Source: JAPSGB01 sp963775185
Lineage (GTDB): Bacteria; Myxococcota_A; Polyangia; Polyangiales; Polyangiaceae
Reading direction: 5' to 3'
Assembly (NCBI GenBank): GCA_963775185.1
Contig: CAVZIE010000019.1
Location: 1 to 64,000, forward strand
Length of the DNA: 64,000 nt
Both the position numbers and the translations under genes were made by a program. The stretch's first letter is position 1, and every line of letters starts with the position of its first letter. Positions 1-7,176 of this stretch are shown here, piece after piece. The notes below the pieces were generated by a model. It was not told the DNA's origin. It did no database searches and was given only the letters and a program-made list of their open reading frames with translations.

Positions 1-234
1 GCGATCCACCTCTACGAAGCTGTCGCCGATCCGGACTATGACGCGGCCGGAGTTTGGTTGAAGGCTCTCGCTCTTTCCCGTCAAGTCGTTCAGATGATCG
101 ACCGGCTCGCCCCGGAACCAAAACTTGCGGATGTGCGACTGCGTGCGTTGCGCCGCTTGCTCAAGCTGTACAGTGAGCAAGGCCTGGAGGCTGACGCCGA
201 GGCCATCCGGAAGACTCTCGAATCCGCGGTCTAA
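1..234 (+). CDS. Hypothetical protein, C-terminal part (5' end outside window)
   Basis: An open frame runs from base 1 to a TAA at 232-234, giving 77 residues ending in LESAV. It is rich in Ala, Leu and Arg and looks helical (ALRRLLKLYSEQGLEADAEA). It resembles the tail of a small helical repeat protein, but I do not recognise a family. The stop codon lies inside the GTCTAAC box that opens the first attC-like site, an arrangement repeated by the toxin gene ending at 2185. That suggests this is the last gene of an upstream cassette. Confidence 0.6.
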   Translation, partial: AIHLYEAVADPDYDAAGVWLKALALSRQVVQMIDRLAPEPKLADVRLRALRRLLKLYSEQGLEADAEAIRKTLESAV

Positions 235-306
235 CCTGAAATTGCAGCCGCGGGTAGCGGCCCCTGTCGGCTGCTGGTCACCTGCCGGATGTCTCCGGAC
301 GAGTCG

Positions 307-1110
307 TTAGTTGAGAATCGCCGCCCTGGCCTGGGTTGATGTCGACTGGATCTTCTTCACGTACTCGTTGGGGGTCAGGTAGTCGAGGCTCGAATGCGGC
401 CGGACCTCGTTGTAGTGCCGTCGCCATTGCTCGATCAGCACGGGCCTCGCGCCGATTCCGGAACCACTCCATGGTCAGGCACTCGTCGCGGAACTTGCCG
501 TTGAAGCTCTCGTTGGTGCCGTTCTGCCACGGCTTGCCCGGATCGATCAACGTCGTCTCGATGCCAGCGTCGGCGATCCAGCGCAGCAGTGCGCGCGAGA
601 CGAACTCCGGCCCGTTGTCCGAGCGCAGAAGCTTCGGGGCGCCCGCATGCTGACCAGCGCGGCAGCACCTCGATGACGCGCCGGAGCGGATGCTGCCGGC
701 CACATCGATCGCCAGGCCCTCGTTCGTCCACTCGTCGACGACCGTCAGACATTTGAACTGCTGGCCGTTCGGCGCAGGGTCGAACACGAAGTCGTAGGAC
801 CAGACCTGGTTCGGGCCCGTGCGGGCAGCGGCCGCGGCCGGCTCGCTGCGCACACGCTTCCTCGGCCGCTTCTTCGGCACCTGAAGCCCGCCTGGCCGCC
901 ACAGCCGGTGTGCACCGATCGGAGTTCATCGCGTAGCCGTCGCGTTCAAGATAGACGCTGGATGCGCCGATAGCCGAAGCGCGGATACTGCGCCGCAGAG
1001 TCGCTCATGCGCGCGATAACCGGCGCATCAGCGGCCGCCTTGTCGCGACTCGTACGCAGCTGGACCGCGCGACCTTGAGCAGCGCGCATGCCCGCCGTTG
1101 CAGGACAGGC
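307..1110 (-). pseudogene. IS3-family transposase OrfB (DDE integrase core), frameshifted
   Basis: Minus-strand reading shows the rve integrase core of IS3 transposases: WSYDFVFDP with the first Asp, KCLTVVDEWT, then LRSDNGPEF with the second Asp, and NESFNGKFRDECL with the catalytic Glu. The rest continues in a second frame (LIEQWRRHYNEVRPHSSLDY) to a TAA at 307-309. At least three frame changes interrupt it: near GSIRS, near GAPKLL and near RREAR. No single ORF covers the enzyme, so it cannot make functional transposase. The 5' boundary is approximate. Confidence 0.75.
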
Positions 1111-1149
1111 CACGCCGCAAGCGAAACGACACTGCTGGCGCGCGCGGCG

Positions 1150-1424
1150 ACGCTCACCATTTTTTTGCGGCGATCTCCTTCATCACCTCGATCTCGAGGT
1201 CACGCTCGGCAACGAGCTTCTTCAGCCGCGCATTCTCTGCTCCAGCTGCTTCAGAGCGGCTGCACGTCGTCGGCGTCCATAGCCGCCGAACCGCTTCGCC
1301 AGATATAGAGTCGTCTGCTCGCTGATCGCCGTGCTTCTTGGCGACCACCGCGACCGGATCGCTTGTCGGCTTCGCGAGCGATCTCGACCATCTGCTCTTC
1401 CGTGAATCTGCTCTTGCGCATCGT
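1150..1424 (-). pseudogene. IS3-family OrfA (helix-turn-helix subunit), frameshifted
   Basis: The minus-strand ATG near 1424 begins MRKSRFTEEQMVEIAREAD, the usual start of IS3 OrfA. The protein then jumps frames: SDPVAVVAKKHG in one, ISEQTTLY in another, and the leucine-zipper end ENARLKKLVAERDLEIEVMK back in a third. The order of motifs is that of a normal OrfA, so the gene was once intact and has decayed by small indels. Confidence 0.65.
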
Positions 1425-1677
1425 CTCTCCGGCTTCTGCCGGAGCGGGATTCTCTCAAGCTTCAACTGGTCCGAAAATCGGCAGGCATGTCACTGGCGTG
1501 CCGGCGTCCCGCGCGGCCAACGCGCCGGCCATCGTTCGATAGCTCCGGCGCGAACCGCGCCTGACAGGTGGTATCATCCGGTCATGTTGTGGCTGCGCCT
1601 TCGCAGCTGAACTTCGATCCGTTGGACCGACTGCTGGTCCGCGTGGCTCCGGCATCGCTCTCTGGTAGACTTCGAGC

Positions 1678-1917
1678 ATGGACGTCGACCAGTTGCTTCG
1701 CGAGGCGCTTCGCCTTCCCACTGCCGCTCGCGCGAAGCTCGTTGGCGAGTTGCTCTACAGTCTCGACGACTCGCCGCCTGACTCGGACCGCGACGTCGCG
1801 TGGGCCTCGGAAATCCGCCGTCGCCTCGACGCGTACGACGCCGGCGACGCTCACACCGTGCCAGGCGAGGAGCTTCTACGCGACCTGAAGGCGATCGCGG
1901 GTGGCGGCCGTACCTGA
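1678..1917 (+). CDS. Addiction-module antitoxin (TIGR02574-like)
   Basis: This 79-residue protein has the layout of the putative addiction module component family. The helical N-terminus is MDVDQLLREALRLPTAARAK followed by LVGELLYSLDD. An acidic linker then leads to WASEIRRRLDAYDAG and a VPGEELLRDL tail, where the family usually has IPWEE. Such proteins bind and neutralise a ParE/RelE-type toxin. The toxin gene starts 17 bases before this gene's stop, so the two are translationally coupled. The pair is one cassette between the two attC-like sites. Confidence 0.8.
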   Translation: MDVDQLLREALRLPTAARAKLVGELLYSLDDSPPDSDRDVAWASEIRRRLDAYDAGDAHTVPGEELLRDLKAIAGGGRT

Positions 1918-2185
1918 CGTACTCGAGGAGGCCGCGGCCGAAGCGCGCGAGGCTGCCCGCTGGTATGCCGAACGCAACCCGGTGGCAGCTGCAGCGTTCG
2001 AACTCGAAGTCCGTCAAGCCTTCGTCGAGATCGGCGCTGCGCCGGAATCGTGGCCGGAGTATCTCGAGGGTACGCGCCGATTCCTCCTGCAGCGCTTTCC
2101 CTATGAGGTCGTGTTCCGTGTCCGCGGCGGCCATGTTGCTCATTGCCGACGTCGCCCCGGATATTGGCGAGAACGAGCGGTCTAA
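1901..2185 (+). CDS. RelE/ParE-family toxin
   Basis: This 94-residue protein starts at a GTG (1901) overlapping the antitoxin's 3' end. It shows the RelE/ParE fold signature: EAAAEAREAARWYAERNP for helix 1, then FLLQRFPYEVVFRV, and a final RRRPGYWRER. Family members usually have a full beta-strand (of the type VAVAHGRRRPGYW) before that last motif. Here VRGGHVAHC is a few residues short, so activity may be reduced. Family toxins act on ribosome-bound mRNA (RelE) or gyrase (ParE); which applies cannot be read from sequence. Its TAA lies inside the GTCTAAC box of attC-like site 2. Confidence 0.8.
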   Translation: MAAVPDVLEEAAAEAREAARWYAERNPVAAAAFELEVRQAFVEIGAAPESWPEYLEGTRRFLLQRFPYEVVFRVRGGHVAHCRRRPGYWRERAV

Positions 2186-2353
2186 CATGGCGTTGCAGCT
2201 GCCGAGCGCGCGTCGCGCCGGCTGCAGCGTGATCGCGGTCCGCGCGCGGCAGACGCCCCGGCCATCGTTCGATGGATCCGGCGCGCCTGACGGGTGGTAT
2301 CATCCGGGCAGGTTGTGGCTGCGCCTTCGCAGCTGAACGCCGGTCCGTTGGGC
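2180..2353 (+). other. attC-like recombination site 2 (most complete)
   Basis: R'' GTCTAAC is at 2180-2186, L'' GTTGCAGCTGC at 2192-2202, L' CGCAGCTGAAC at 2326-2336 and R' GTTGGGC at 2347-2353. L'' pairs with L' over the whole box except one extra G (2195), the hallmark unpaired base of folded attC bottom strands. R'' and R' are complementary with the expected wobble. The 174-bp length exceeds most published attC sites. The second half, from CCGGCCATCGTTCGAT onward, is nearly identical to site 1. Confidence 0.6.
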
Positions 2354-2413
2354 GGACCGGATTGAGGTAAGCTCTTACCGCCCGAACAGCGGGCACGCTT
2401 TTGAGGATCCGCC

Positions 2414-2755
2414 ATGCCAACGGACACTATCGAGTTATCAAGGCGCACGCAGATTGCACTCGAGGCCATCAGACGTTCCCTTGACACTGAGCCCGGCGAG
2501 TATGGCGCCACACTTTTTGCTTCCCACCACCTCGAGGAGCTTGACCAGTCCTACTGGCAAACTCACCTCAACAGCGACAAGCCGACGCCCGCGCAGGTGC
2601 TCGAGCTCCTACGCCTACACTCGCACAGGGGCGACAACGACGAGGATGGTCTAGATACGCTCGACTTCTCTCTTCCGGGCGACGTCTCGAATTATGTGCT
2701 CTGTGTCAGGTTCAACGAAAATGGCGAACTTGGCGAGATTTCGATGGAGAGCTAG
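2414..2755 (+). CDS. Small acidic protein, DUF2004-like
   Basis: This 113-residue acidic cytoplasmic protein starts at ATG 2414, with TGAGGA eight bases upstream. The C-terminal part (LDFSLPGDVSNYVLCVRF, then GELGEISMES) resembles the DUF2004 family of small stand-alone proteins of unknown role. The first half, IALEAIRRSLDTEPGEYG through LDQSYWQTHL, looks helical. No signal peptide or membrane segment is seen. It sits directly after attC-like site 2 and is a single-gene cassette by position. Confidence 0.5.
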   Translation: MPTDTIELSRRTQIALEAIRRSLDTEPGEYGATLFASHHLEELDQSYWQTHLNSDKPTPAQVLELLRLHSHRGDNDEDGLDTLDFSLPGDVSNYVLCVRFNENGELGEISMES

Positions 2756-2866
2756 CCGCTGAACAAAGCGCGCCCGCCGAATGACGAACTCGAGAAGGTG
2801 ATCGCTCCACCACGGGCTCGCTCGTTGTCTCCCGAAGCGTCTCGGTTTCCTGCTGCGGCCGCTGCT

Positions 2867-3157
2867 TCACTCTCGCGCTAGCCAATAGCCGGGTTCGCGC
2901 GCCCCGTGCACTACCTCGATGGTCCCCCGTCGTTCCCGATAGAAGACGATGTACGGGAACCGCTGGACAACGACGCGCCTGAACCTCTGGTCGCCGTCCC
3001 ACTTCGGGAACGACGCTGGCGCCTCGCCGATACTCTGCACGACGTCGTCAACGCAGAGCACGAACTGCTGGCCGAACCCGGGCGTGCGCTCTTCGTACCA
3101 CTGAGCTGCTGCTTCCAGCTCCGCGCGAGCCGGAGGCGCGAGGACGACTCGCGTCAT
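2867..3157 (-). CDS. RelE/ParE-family toxin (second module)
   Basis: The ATG at 3157 overlaps the upstream antitoxin's TGA (ATGA). The 96-residue protein has ARAELEAAAQWYEERTPGFG, FPYIVFYRER and the closing AREPGYWLARE, a textbook ParE/RelE series. Unlike the first module, the last beta-strand (IEVVHGAREPGYW) is complete, so this toxin looks intact. The pair lies on the minus strand, opposite to the other cassette genes. Its antitoxin is truncated. Confidence 0.8.
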   Translation of the reverse strand: MTRVVLAPPARAELEAAAQWYEERTPGFGQQFVLCVDDVVQSIGEAPASFPKWDGDQRFRRVVVQRFPYIVFYRERRGTIEVVHGAREPGYWLARE

Positions 3158-3301
3158 CTCGCGCGGAGACGTTCCAGGATTTCCGCTTTCGCCTGCTCCC
3201 ACGGAATGGCTTGGGCTTTGCCGCTCTCAAGATCCTTCGCCCGACGACCCAACTCGGCCGCCCATGCGGCGGTCCACGAGGCGTCCTCAGGCGGCGGGTC
3301 C
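3154..3301 (-). pseudogene. Addiction-module antitoxin, N-terminus lost
   Basis: Only the last ~48 residues match the antitoxin family: WTAAWAAELGRRAKDLESGK, then AIPWEQAKAEILERL. The usual N-terminal helices (a VLAEALKLP-type segment) are missing. The frame runs on upstream as unrelated sequence to 3492, but that stretch is the reverse of an HTH gene remnant. A deletion near 3300 therefore joined two gene fragments head to head. The intact downstream toxin may lack a working antitoxin unless the C-terminal part suffices, since it is the toxin-binding part in this family. Confidence 0.65.
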
Positions 3302-3531
3302 CGCCGGCTGCGGGCGTTGCTCCGTCCCGCGCGGCAAACCGGTGACGACGTGGTTGCGTTGCGCAAGTTCGTCGGATTGAGTCGGTCGCGCGTGCCGTTG
3401 GGATCAGTGTTCACACCCTGCGGAACTGGGAGCAGGGCCGGCGTCGGCCGGAGGGGCCAGCGATCGCTCTGCTCCGCATTGCCGCTCGGCATCCGCGCAT
3501 CGTCCGCGAGAACCTGAGCTCTGCCACATGA
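3302..3531 (+). pseudogene. HTH (XRE/HigA-like) antitoxin remnant, frameshifted
   Basis: The plus strand reads VVALRKFVGLSRSR in one frame, then ARAVGISVHTLRNWEQGRRR and PEGPAIALLRIAARHP in another, ending at TGA 3529-3531. Together they are the DNA-binding helix-turn-helix of HigA-type antitoxins, with LRNWEQGRR as the recognition region. A few bases are missing at 3385-3392, and the N-terminus is gone at the ~3300 junction. No partner toxin is visible. Confidence 0.6.
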
Positions 3532-3540
3532 TGGCGCGCG

Positions 3541-3597
3541 GGATCCGGCGCGAGCCGCGCCCGATGAGTGGTATCATCCGGGCAGGTTCCGTTGGTC
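3541..3597 (+). other. attC-like site 3, truncated copy
   Basis: GGTATCATCCGGGCAGGTT (3569-3587 region) matches sites 1 and 2. It then jumps straight to CCGTTGGTC, where R' would be GTTGGTC at 3591-3597 with one base off consensus. The whole L' box and spacer (about 28 bp) are deleted. No R'' box was found for this copy. It precedes the next small gene exactly as the complete sites do. Confidence 0.45.
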
Positions 3598-3609
3598 GGA
3601 CTCCTCTGC

Positions 3610-4032
3610 ATGGCGCATCCTGATCTCGACGAACTGCTCAACAACCTCCTGCCTTTCGCGCAGGAAATGCTCGCCAAGCACGGGGAGTTCTTCCCATTTG
3701 GTGCAACCGTCGCGAGCGACGGTGAGGTCCGGCTCAATGCGGCCGAGCCCGACGACGACTCGGACAGTCTCAAGATGATCGACCAGCTCGAGCGCGGATT
3801 CGGTTGCGAAGCAGCGCAAGGCGCCATTCGCGCTGCGGCGATCTGCCTCGACGTGCGCGTTGCGTTGCCCAAGGACGGTAGGAAGACCGACGCCGTATGC
3901 GTGCGAGCTGAACACGAGAATGGCGAGTGTCCCGAGGTCTACCTGCCTTACCAGAAGTCCTCCACGGGTCATCTCACCTATGGCGAACTCTTTGCTGTGC
4001 CTGGGCGCGCCAAGATCTTCTCTGGCGCCTAG
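3610..4032 (+). CDS. Hypothetical cassette protein
   Basis: The frame is open from 3568 inside the repeat, but MAHPDLDELLNNLLPFAQEM at 3610 is the sensible start, giving 140 residues. The protein is soluble and acidic, with no transmembrane segment. Alternating segments such as FFPFGATVASDGEVRLNA suggest an alpha/beta fold. I do not recognise the family. Similar stand-alone proteins are common as unannotated cassette genes. Confidence 0.55.
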   Translation: MAHPDLDELLNNLLPFAQEMLAKHGEFFPFGATVASDGEVRLNAAEPDDDSDSLKMIDQLERGFGCEAAQGAIRAAAICLDVRVALPKDGRKTDAVCVRAEHENGECPEVYLPYQKSSTGHLTYGELFAVPGRAKIFSGA

Positions 4033-4043
4033 CTGGACGAAGC

Positions 4044-4069
4044 TGCGCAACATGATGGGTGGTTGCGCA
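4044..4069. other. Perfect 8-bp inverted repeat downstream of the cassette gene
   Basis: TGCGCAAC (4044-4051) and GTTGCGCA (4062-4069) form a perfect stem around a 10-base loop. It starts 12 bases after the stop codon at 4032. It could be a terminator without a U-tract or a remnant recombination stem. No RYYYAAC box is present. Confidence 0.4.
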
Positions 4070-4248
4070 AGCTCGAGCGAATCACGTCCGCTACGTCTTC
4101 GCTCGGCGCCTACGCGATAGACGTGCCGGCAGACGTTGACATCACAATCTTCCGGCACGTCGAGCGATGTCGGCCGACTGCTGGCCGGTTACGTCCCGCG
4201 CACGCCAGCTGCCCACAGTGGTAGCCTCCGCAGTCGAGGTTGGCGCTG

Positions 4249-4590
4249 ATGAACATGCTCCTGGACGAAATCCGCGAACTCGAAGAACAGCTCGTGACGC
4301 CCGCGGTCCGAGCATCCGCCGACGCGCTCGACCGTCTCGTCTCGGACGAATTTGTCGAATTCGGAAGCTCGGGTCGCGTCTACAGCAAGCAGGATGTCAT
4401 CGCCCAGATGTTGGCGGAACCGGCCGTCACGATCCGCGTCGCGGATTTCAACGTGCTCGCCGTTGGTCCAGAGGTCGCACTCGCGACCTATCGGACTGGA
4501 AGATCGCTCCGGAGCTCGCTCTGGCGACGTGAGGGTGAAGGCTGGCGCATCGTATTTCACCAGGGGACGCCGATCATCACCGGGACTTGA
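4249..4590 (+). CDS. NTF2-like (DUF4440/SnoaL-type) small protein
   Basis: ATG 4249 follows a GAGGTTGG Shine-Dalgarno-like stretch; TTG 4240 is also in frame. The 113-residue protein reads LLDEIRELEEQLVTPAVRAS, then LDRLVSDEFVEFGSSGRVYS, KQDVIAQM, ALATYRTGR and WRIVFHQGTPI. This is the order of the DUF4440 branch of the NTF2-like cone fold. Such domains bind small ligands or act as immunity or accessory proteins. Nothing identifies the substrate. Confidence 0.75.
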   Translation: MNMLLDEIRELEEQLVTPAVRASADALDRLVSDEFVEFGSSGRVYSKQDVIAQMLAEPAVTIRVADFNVLAVGPEVALATYRTGRSLRSSLWRREGEGWRIVFHQGTPIITGT

Positions 4591-4631
4591 AGCCGGGAAA
4601 TCCGTTCGCCCCCCCGCGCGTTGACAGGGTC

Positions 4632-6236
4632 ATGAGGCTGCTCTCGCTCGCTCTAGTCGGTGTGCTGGCCGCGATCGGCTGCAAGGCCCGGCCCACGGCG
4701 ACGCAGCGCGGCGCGCCGTCCGCGAGCGTGACGGTGCCGTCGCCGTCGGGCGACGCGGCGCTCGAGCAGTGCCGGGCGCGGATCGCGAAGCTCGAACGCA
4801 CGCCGGTCGCGCCGGGTGCGCCGTTGTTCGAGGAGCGGCGCGCGGAGATCCTCGGGCGCGCACGCGGCGAGCCGTTGATCTGGGTGCGCGAGCCCGCCGC
4901 GGCACCGGACGAAGCGTTGCCGGACAAGGCGCGCGTCGCGCGCCGCGCGCTTTCGCATGCGTCGCCGTGGAAGCGCGTGCGTGCGTACCGCGCGCGGTTC
5001 CGCGCCGAACCGGCAACCCTCCGGAGCCTCGCATTGCGCGAAGGCTACGTGTACAGCGCGGATCCGCTGGAGGCGCTCGCGCTGGTCACACTGTTGCACG
5101 TGGAGGATCTGTTCGACGCGCCGGAGATCTGGCTCGAGCGTGGAAGCACGCGGACGCGGCTGGTGCGCGCGACGGAGCGGCGGCATGCGGTGTATCGCGA
5201 TCCCGACGGGCGCGACGCGGAGCTCCTGTTCGGGGACCGGTTCGCGCTTCACGAAGCGGATCTCGCCGTGCCGCTGCACCGCGATCTGCGTGCGCTCGCC
5301 GACGCGCAGGGCTTCGATCGCACGCGCATCGAGCGTCTGACGGCGGACGGCATGCTGGCGAAGCTCCGCCTCGGTGGCGTGTGGGTGCGGGCGCTCGTCG
5401 AGTCGCGCGGCGCGAAGCTCGATCTCGCTTGCCTGGACGCGCCGCGATCGGCGCGGACGCGCATCGCCGCGTGGCAACGGCGAGACGCGACGCACCGGCG
5501 CGCGCTGGCGCGGCTGCACGCCGCCGTGACGCAGGGGATCGCCGACGCGCTGCCGTTCGATCGGCCGCGTGGCGAGGACGGCGAAGACTACGACGGGCAG
5601 ATGCGCAGCGAGTGGCACTGGGCGTACAAGACCGGTCGCACCGCGTATCGCTTCCAGGATGACTCGTATCCGGTGTTCGACGCGGGCGGTCGACCGCGAC
5701 CGCCGGAGGTGTGCGTTGCGTTCGTCGTGGACAGCTACGAGCGCGCGGCGGGTACGTGGTTCGCGCCGCGTGCGCACAAGCCCGAGCGCGTGCTGGGCAC
5801 GCTCGATTTCGCCGCGCTCGGCCTGACGAATCGCGGTGGCGTGATGGCGTTCGGGCAGTTCGCGGAGGCGCACCACGAGCTGTTCGACTACGAGCGCGTG
5901 CCCGACGCGCAGCGCGTTCCGTTCCGGGATCGCGCGCGTTTCTTCGCGTCGCTCGTGGAGCACGCGGACCGCTTCCGCTCCGGCGACGTCGTCGCGATCC
6001 AGGGGCTGAAGGCCGACGGCAAGATCCATCAGCACGCGCTGCTCGTCGAGCGCACCGATCCGGAGACGGGCTTCCCGTACGGTCTCGCCGACCAGATGCA
6101 CGTCCCGCGTCGGCGCACCTGGGAGACGATCATGGGGCCCGCGCCGCTGCGCAGCATCCTGTACCGCGCGCGTCCGGAGGACGTCGTGTGGCAGAAGCTC
6201 GCCGCGGCGCAGTCGGGCGACGCGCAACAGGGCTGA
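4632..6236 (+). CDS. Large lipoprotein with possible C-terminal cysteine-hydrolase-like domain
   Basis: Start ATG 4632 gives MRLLSLALVGVLAAIGC, a lipoprotein signal peptide ending in a lipobox; the frame is open upstream to 4587. The mature protein is about 518 residues and Arg/Ala-rich. The C-terminal third holds EVCVAFVVDSYERA, then SGDVVAIQG and HQHALLVERTDPETGFPYG, a Cys-then-His spacing like papain/NlpC-type hydrolases. That function is an inference. Residues around 125 (RFRAEPAT) are encoded by a diverged copy of the dispersed palindromic element, so the element is tolerated in frame. Confidence 0.6.
   Translation: MRLLSLALVGVLAAIGCKARPTATQRGAPSASVTVPSPSGDAALEQCRARIAKLERTPVAPGAPLFEERRAEILGRARGEPLIWVREPAAAPDEALPDKARVARRALSHASPWKRVRAYRARFRAEPATLRSLALREGYVYSADPLEALALVTLLHVEDLFDAPEIWLERGSTRTRLVRATERRHAVYRDPDGRDAELLFGDRFALHEADLAVPLHRDLRALADAQGFDRTRIERLTADGMLAKLRLGGVWVRALVESRGAKLDLACLDAPRSARTRIAAWQRRDATHRRALARLHAAVTQGIADALPFDRPRGEDGEDYDGQMRSEWHWAYKTGRTAYRFQDDSYPVFDAGGRPRPPEVCVAFVVDSYERAAGTWFAPRAHKPERVLGTLDFAALGLTNRGGVMAFGQFAEAHHELFDYERVPDAQRVPFRDRARFFASLVEHADRFRSGDVVAIQGLKADGKIHQHALLVERTDPETGFPYGLADQMHVPRRRTWETIMGPAPLRSILYRARPEDVVWQKLAAAQSGDAQQG
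4993..5020 (-). repeat. Dispersed palindromic element, copy 1 (inside a gene)
   Basis: Minus-strand match with about two mismatches to the core GCCGGTCCGGCGCGGAACC. Read through in frame by the lipoprotein at 4632. Confidence 0.6.
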
Positions 6237-6248
6237 GCCTCCGCCAGG

Positions 6249-6271
6249 ATGCCGGTCCGGCGCGGTATCCC
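6249..6271 (+). repeat. Dispersed palindromic element, copy 2
   Basis: ATGCCGGTCCGGCGCGG followed by TATCCCAC, 13 bases after the stop of the lipoprotein gene. Confidence 0.75.
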
Positions 6272-6416
6272 ACGGCGCCTCGTGTCAGCGATGACGCGTT
6301 CGGCGTGCAGGGAATGAAGAAGCGCCGCCGCGCGACGAATAGCGATGCGGATGCGGACTTGTGGCACGCCAGCGCCCCGCGTAGATTTGGCGTTGCCCGG
6401 AAGGAGCTGGAGCGTA

Positions 6417-7169
6417 ATGCGACGTCACTTTGCGATGGCCGCGCTGCTGCTGGTCGTGGCTTGCAGCAAGCAATCGCCGGACGAAAGCGCGAGCGCCGAA
6501 CCGGCACCCGCGCCAAGCGCGGCGCCGGTCGCCGCAGCCAGCGTGGAGCCGGCGCAGAGCGCGGAGCCGGCGCAGAGCGCGGAGCCGGCGTCGGCCGCGG
6601 CGGTGGCGAGCGCGGCGGCAGCGCCTTCGGCGAATGCGGCGTCGGCCGCGCCGGCGGAGAAGGCTGCGGCCGCGACCGGGGGTTCCGCGCCGGACCAGCC
6701 AATCCATACCCAGGCCGTGGCGGCGGCGAGTCCGAAGGCCGCCGCGCCCGCGCAGGCCGCGCAGGCCGCGCCTGCGGCGACGGTCGCGCCGGCGCCTCGC
6801 AAGGTGCGCATGGTGAGCGGGAGCGGCTTCAACGACGCGAACTTCGCCGGATCGATCGCGGCGCCGAGCCCGGTCGGTCCGGGCAAGACGGCGACCGCAA
6901 CAGTGAGCTTGTCGGCGAAGGCGCCGTTCCACTGCAACGACAAGTATCCGTACAAGTTCACGGCGGACGCGCCGTCGGGCGTCAGCTATCCGTCGAGCGT
7001 GGTGCGCGGCATGAGCGTCGCGGGCACGCATGCGAGCATGGGCGTGCCGTTCGTCGCCGGCTCCGGCGGACGCGGGACAATCGCGGGGACGCTGTCGTTC
7101 TCGGTGTGCTCGACGGACAAGTGCTTGATGCAGAAGCGCCACGTGTCGGTGACGATCGACATCGACTGA
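6417..7169 (+). CDS. Lipoprotein with Ala-rich linker and DsbD-alpha-like C-terminal domain
   Basis: ATG 6417 has AAGGAG ten bases upstream. MRRHFAMAALLLVVACS is a lipoprotein signal. A long low-complexity Ala/Pro/Ser/Glu linker (about residues 20-130) includes tandem copies of EPAQSA. The last ~115 residues form a compact beta-rich domain with FHCNDKYPYKF and, near the end, FSVCSTDKCLMQKR. That CxxxxC with its context resembles the N-terminal domain of the DsbD thiol-disulfide reductase, so periplasmic redox work is possible. Part of the linker (GSAPDQP) is encoded by a copy of the dispersed element. Confidence 0.65.
   Translation: MRRHFAMAALLLVVACSKQSPDESASAEPAPAPSAAPVAAASVEPAQSAEPAQSAEPASAAAVASAAAAPSANAASAAPAEKAAAATGGSAPDQPIHTQAVAAASPKAAAPAQAAQAAPAATVAPAPRKVRMVSGSGFNDANFAGSIAAPSPVGPGKTATATVSLSAKAPFHCNDKYPYKFTADAPSGVSYPSSVVRGMSVAGTHASMGVPFVAGSGGRGTIAGTLSFSVCSTDKCLMQKRHVSVTIDID
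6679..6702 (-). repeat. Dispersed palindromic element, copy 3 (inside a gene)
   Basis: GGTTCCGCGCCGGACCAGCC differs from the core's complement at two bases. It encodes GSAPDQP in the lipoprotein linker. Confidence 0.65.
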
Positions 7170-7176
7170 CGCGCGC

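Larger units (their letters stand above)
275..1492 (-). mobile_element. Degenerate IS3-family insertion sequence
   Basis: The ends are imperfect inverted repeats sharing CCTGCCG followed by CGGAC and AGT (about 275-305 and 1465-1492). The outermost bases are TG...CA, as in IS3-family ends. Inside are remnants of orfA (from about 1424 downward) and orfB (stop at 307-309) on the minus strand. Flanking direct repeats are not clear. The element lies inside attC-like site 1. Several frame changes in both directions show that it is dead. Confidence 0.7.
229..1627 (+). other. attC-like recombination site 1, split by an IS3 element
   Basis: Box R'' GTCTAAC is at 229-235 and an L'' box at 241-251. 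After the inserted IS come an L' box CGCAGCTGAAC (1602-1612) and R' GTTGGAC (1621-1627). R'' fits RYYYAAC and R' fits GTTRRRY, the conserved ends of integron attC sites. L'' carries an extra G relative to the complement of L', as expected of the unpaired base that sets strand choice. Without the IS (about 275-1492) the site is roughly 180 bp and aligns with site 2 along its second half. It is long for an attC, so the call is an inference. Confidence 0.55.

Noticed and set aside
2758..2790. GCTGAACAAAGCGCGC after the DUF2004-like gene as a further attC start
   Set aside because: The box deviates from RYYYAAC at the fourth base and no matching inner or distal boxes were found.
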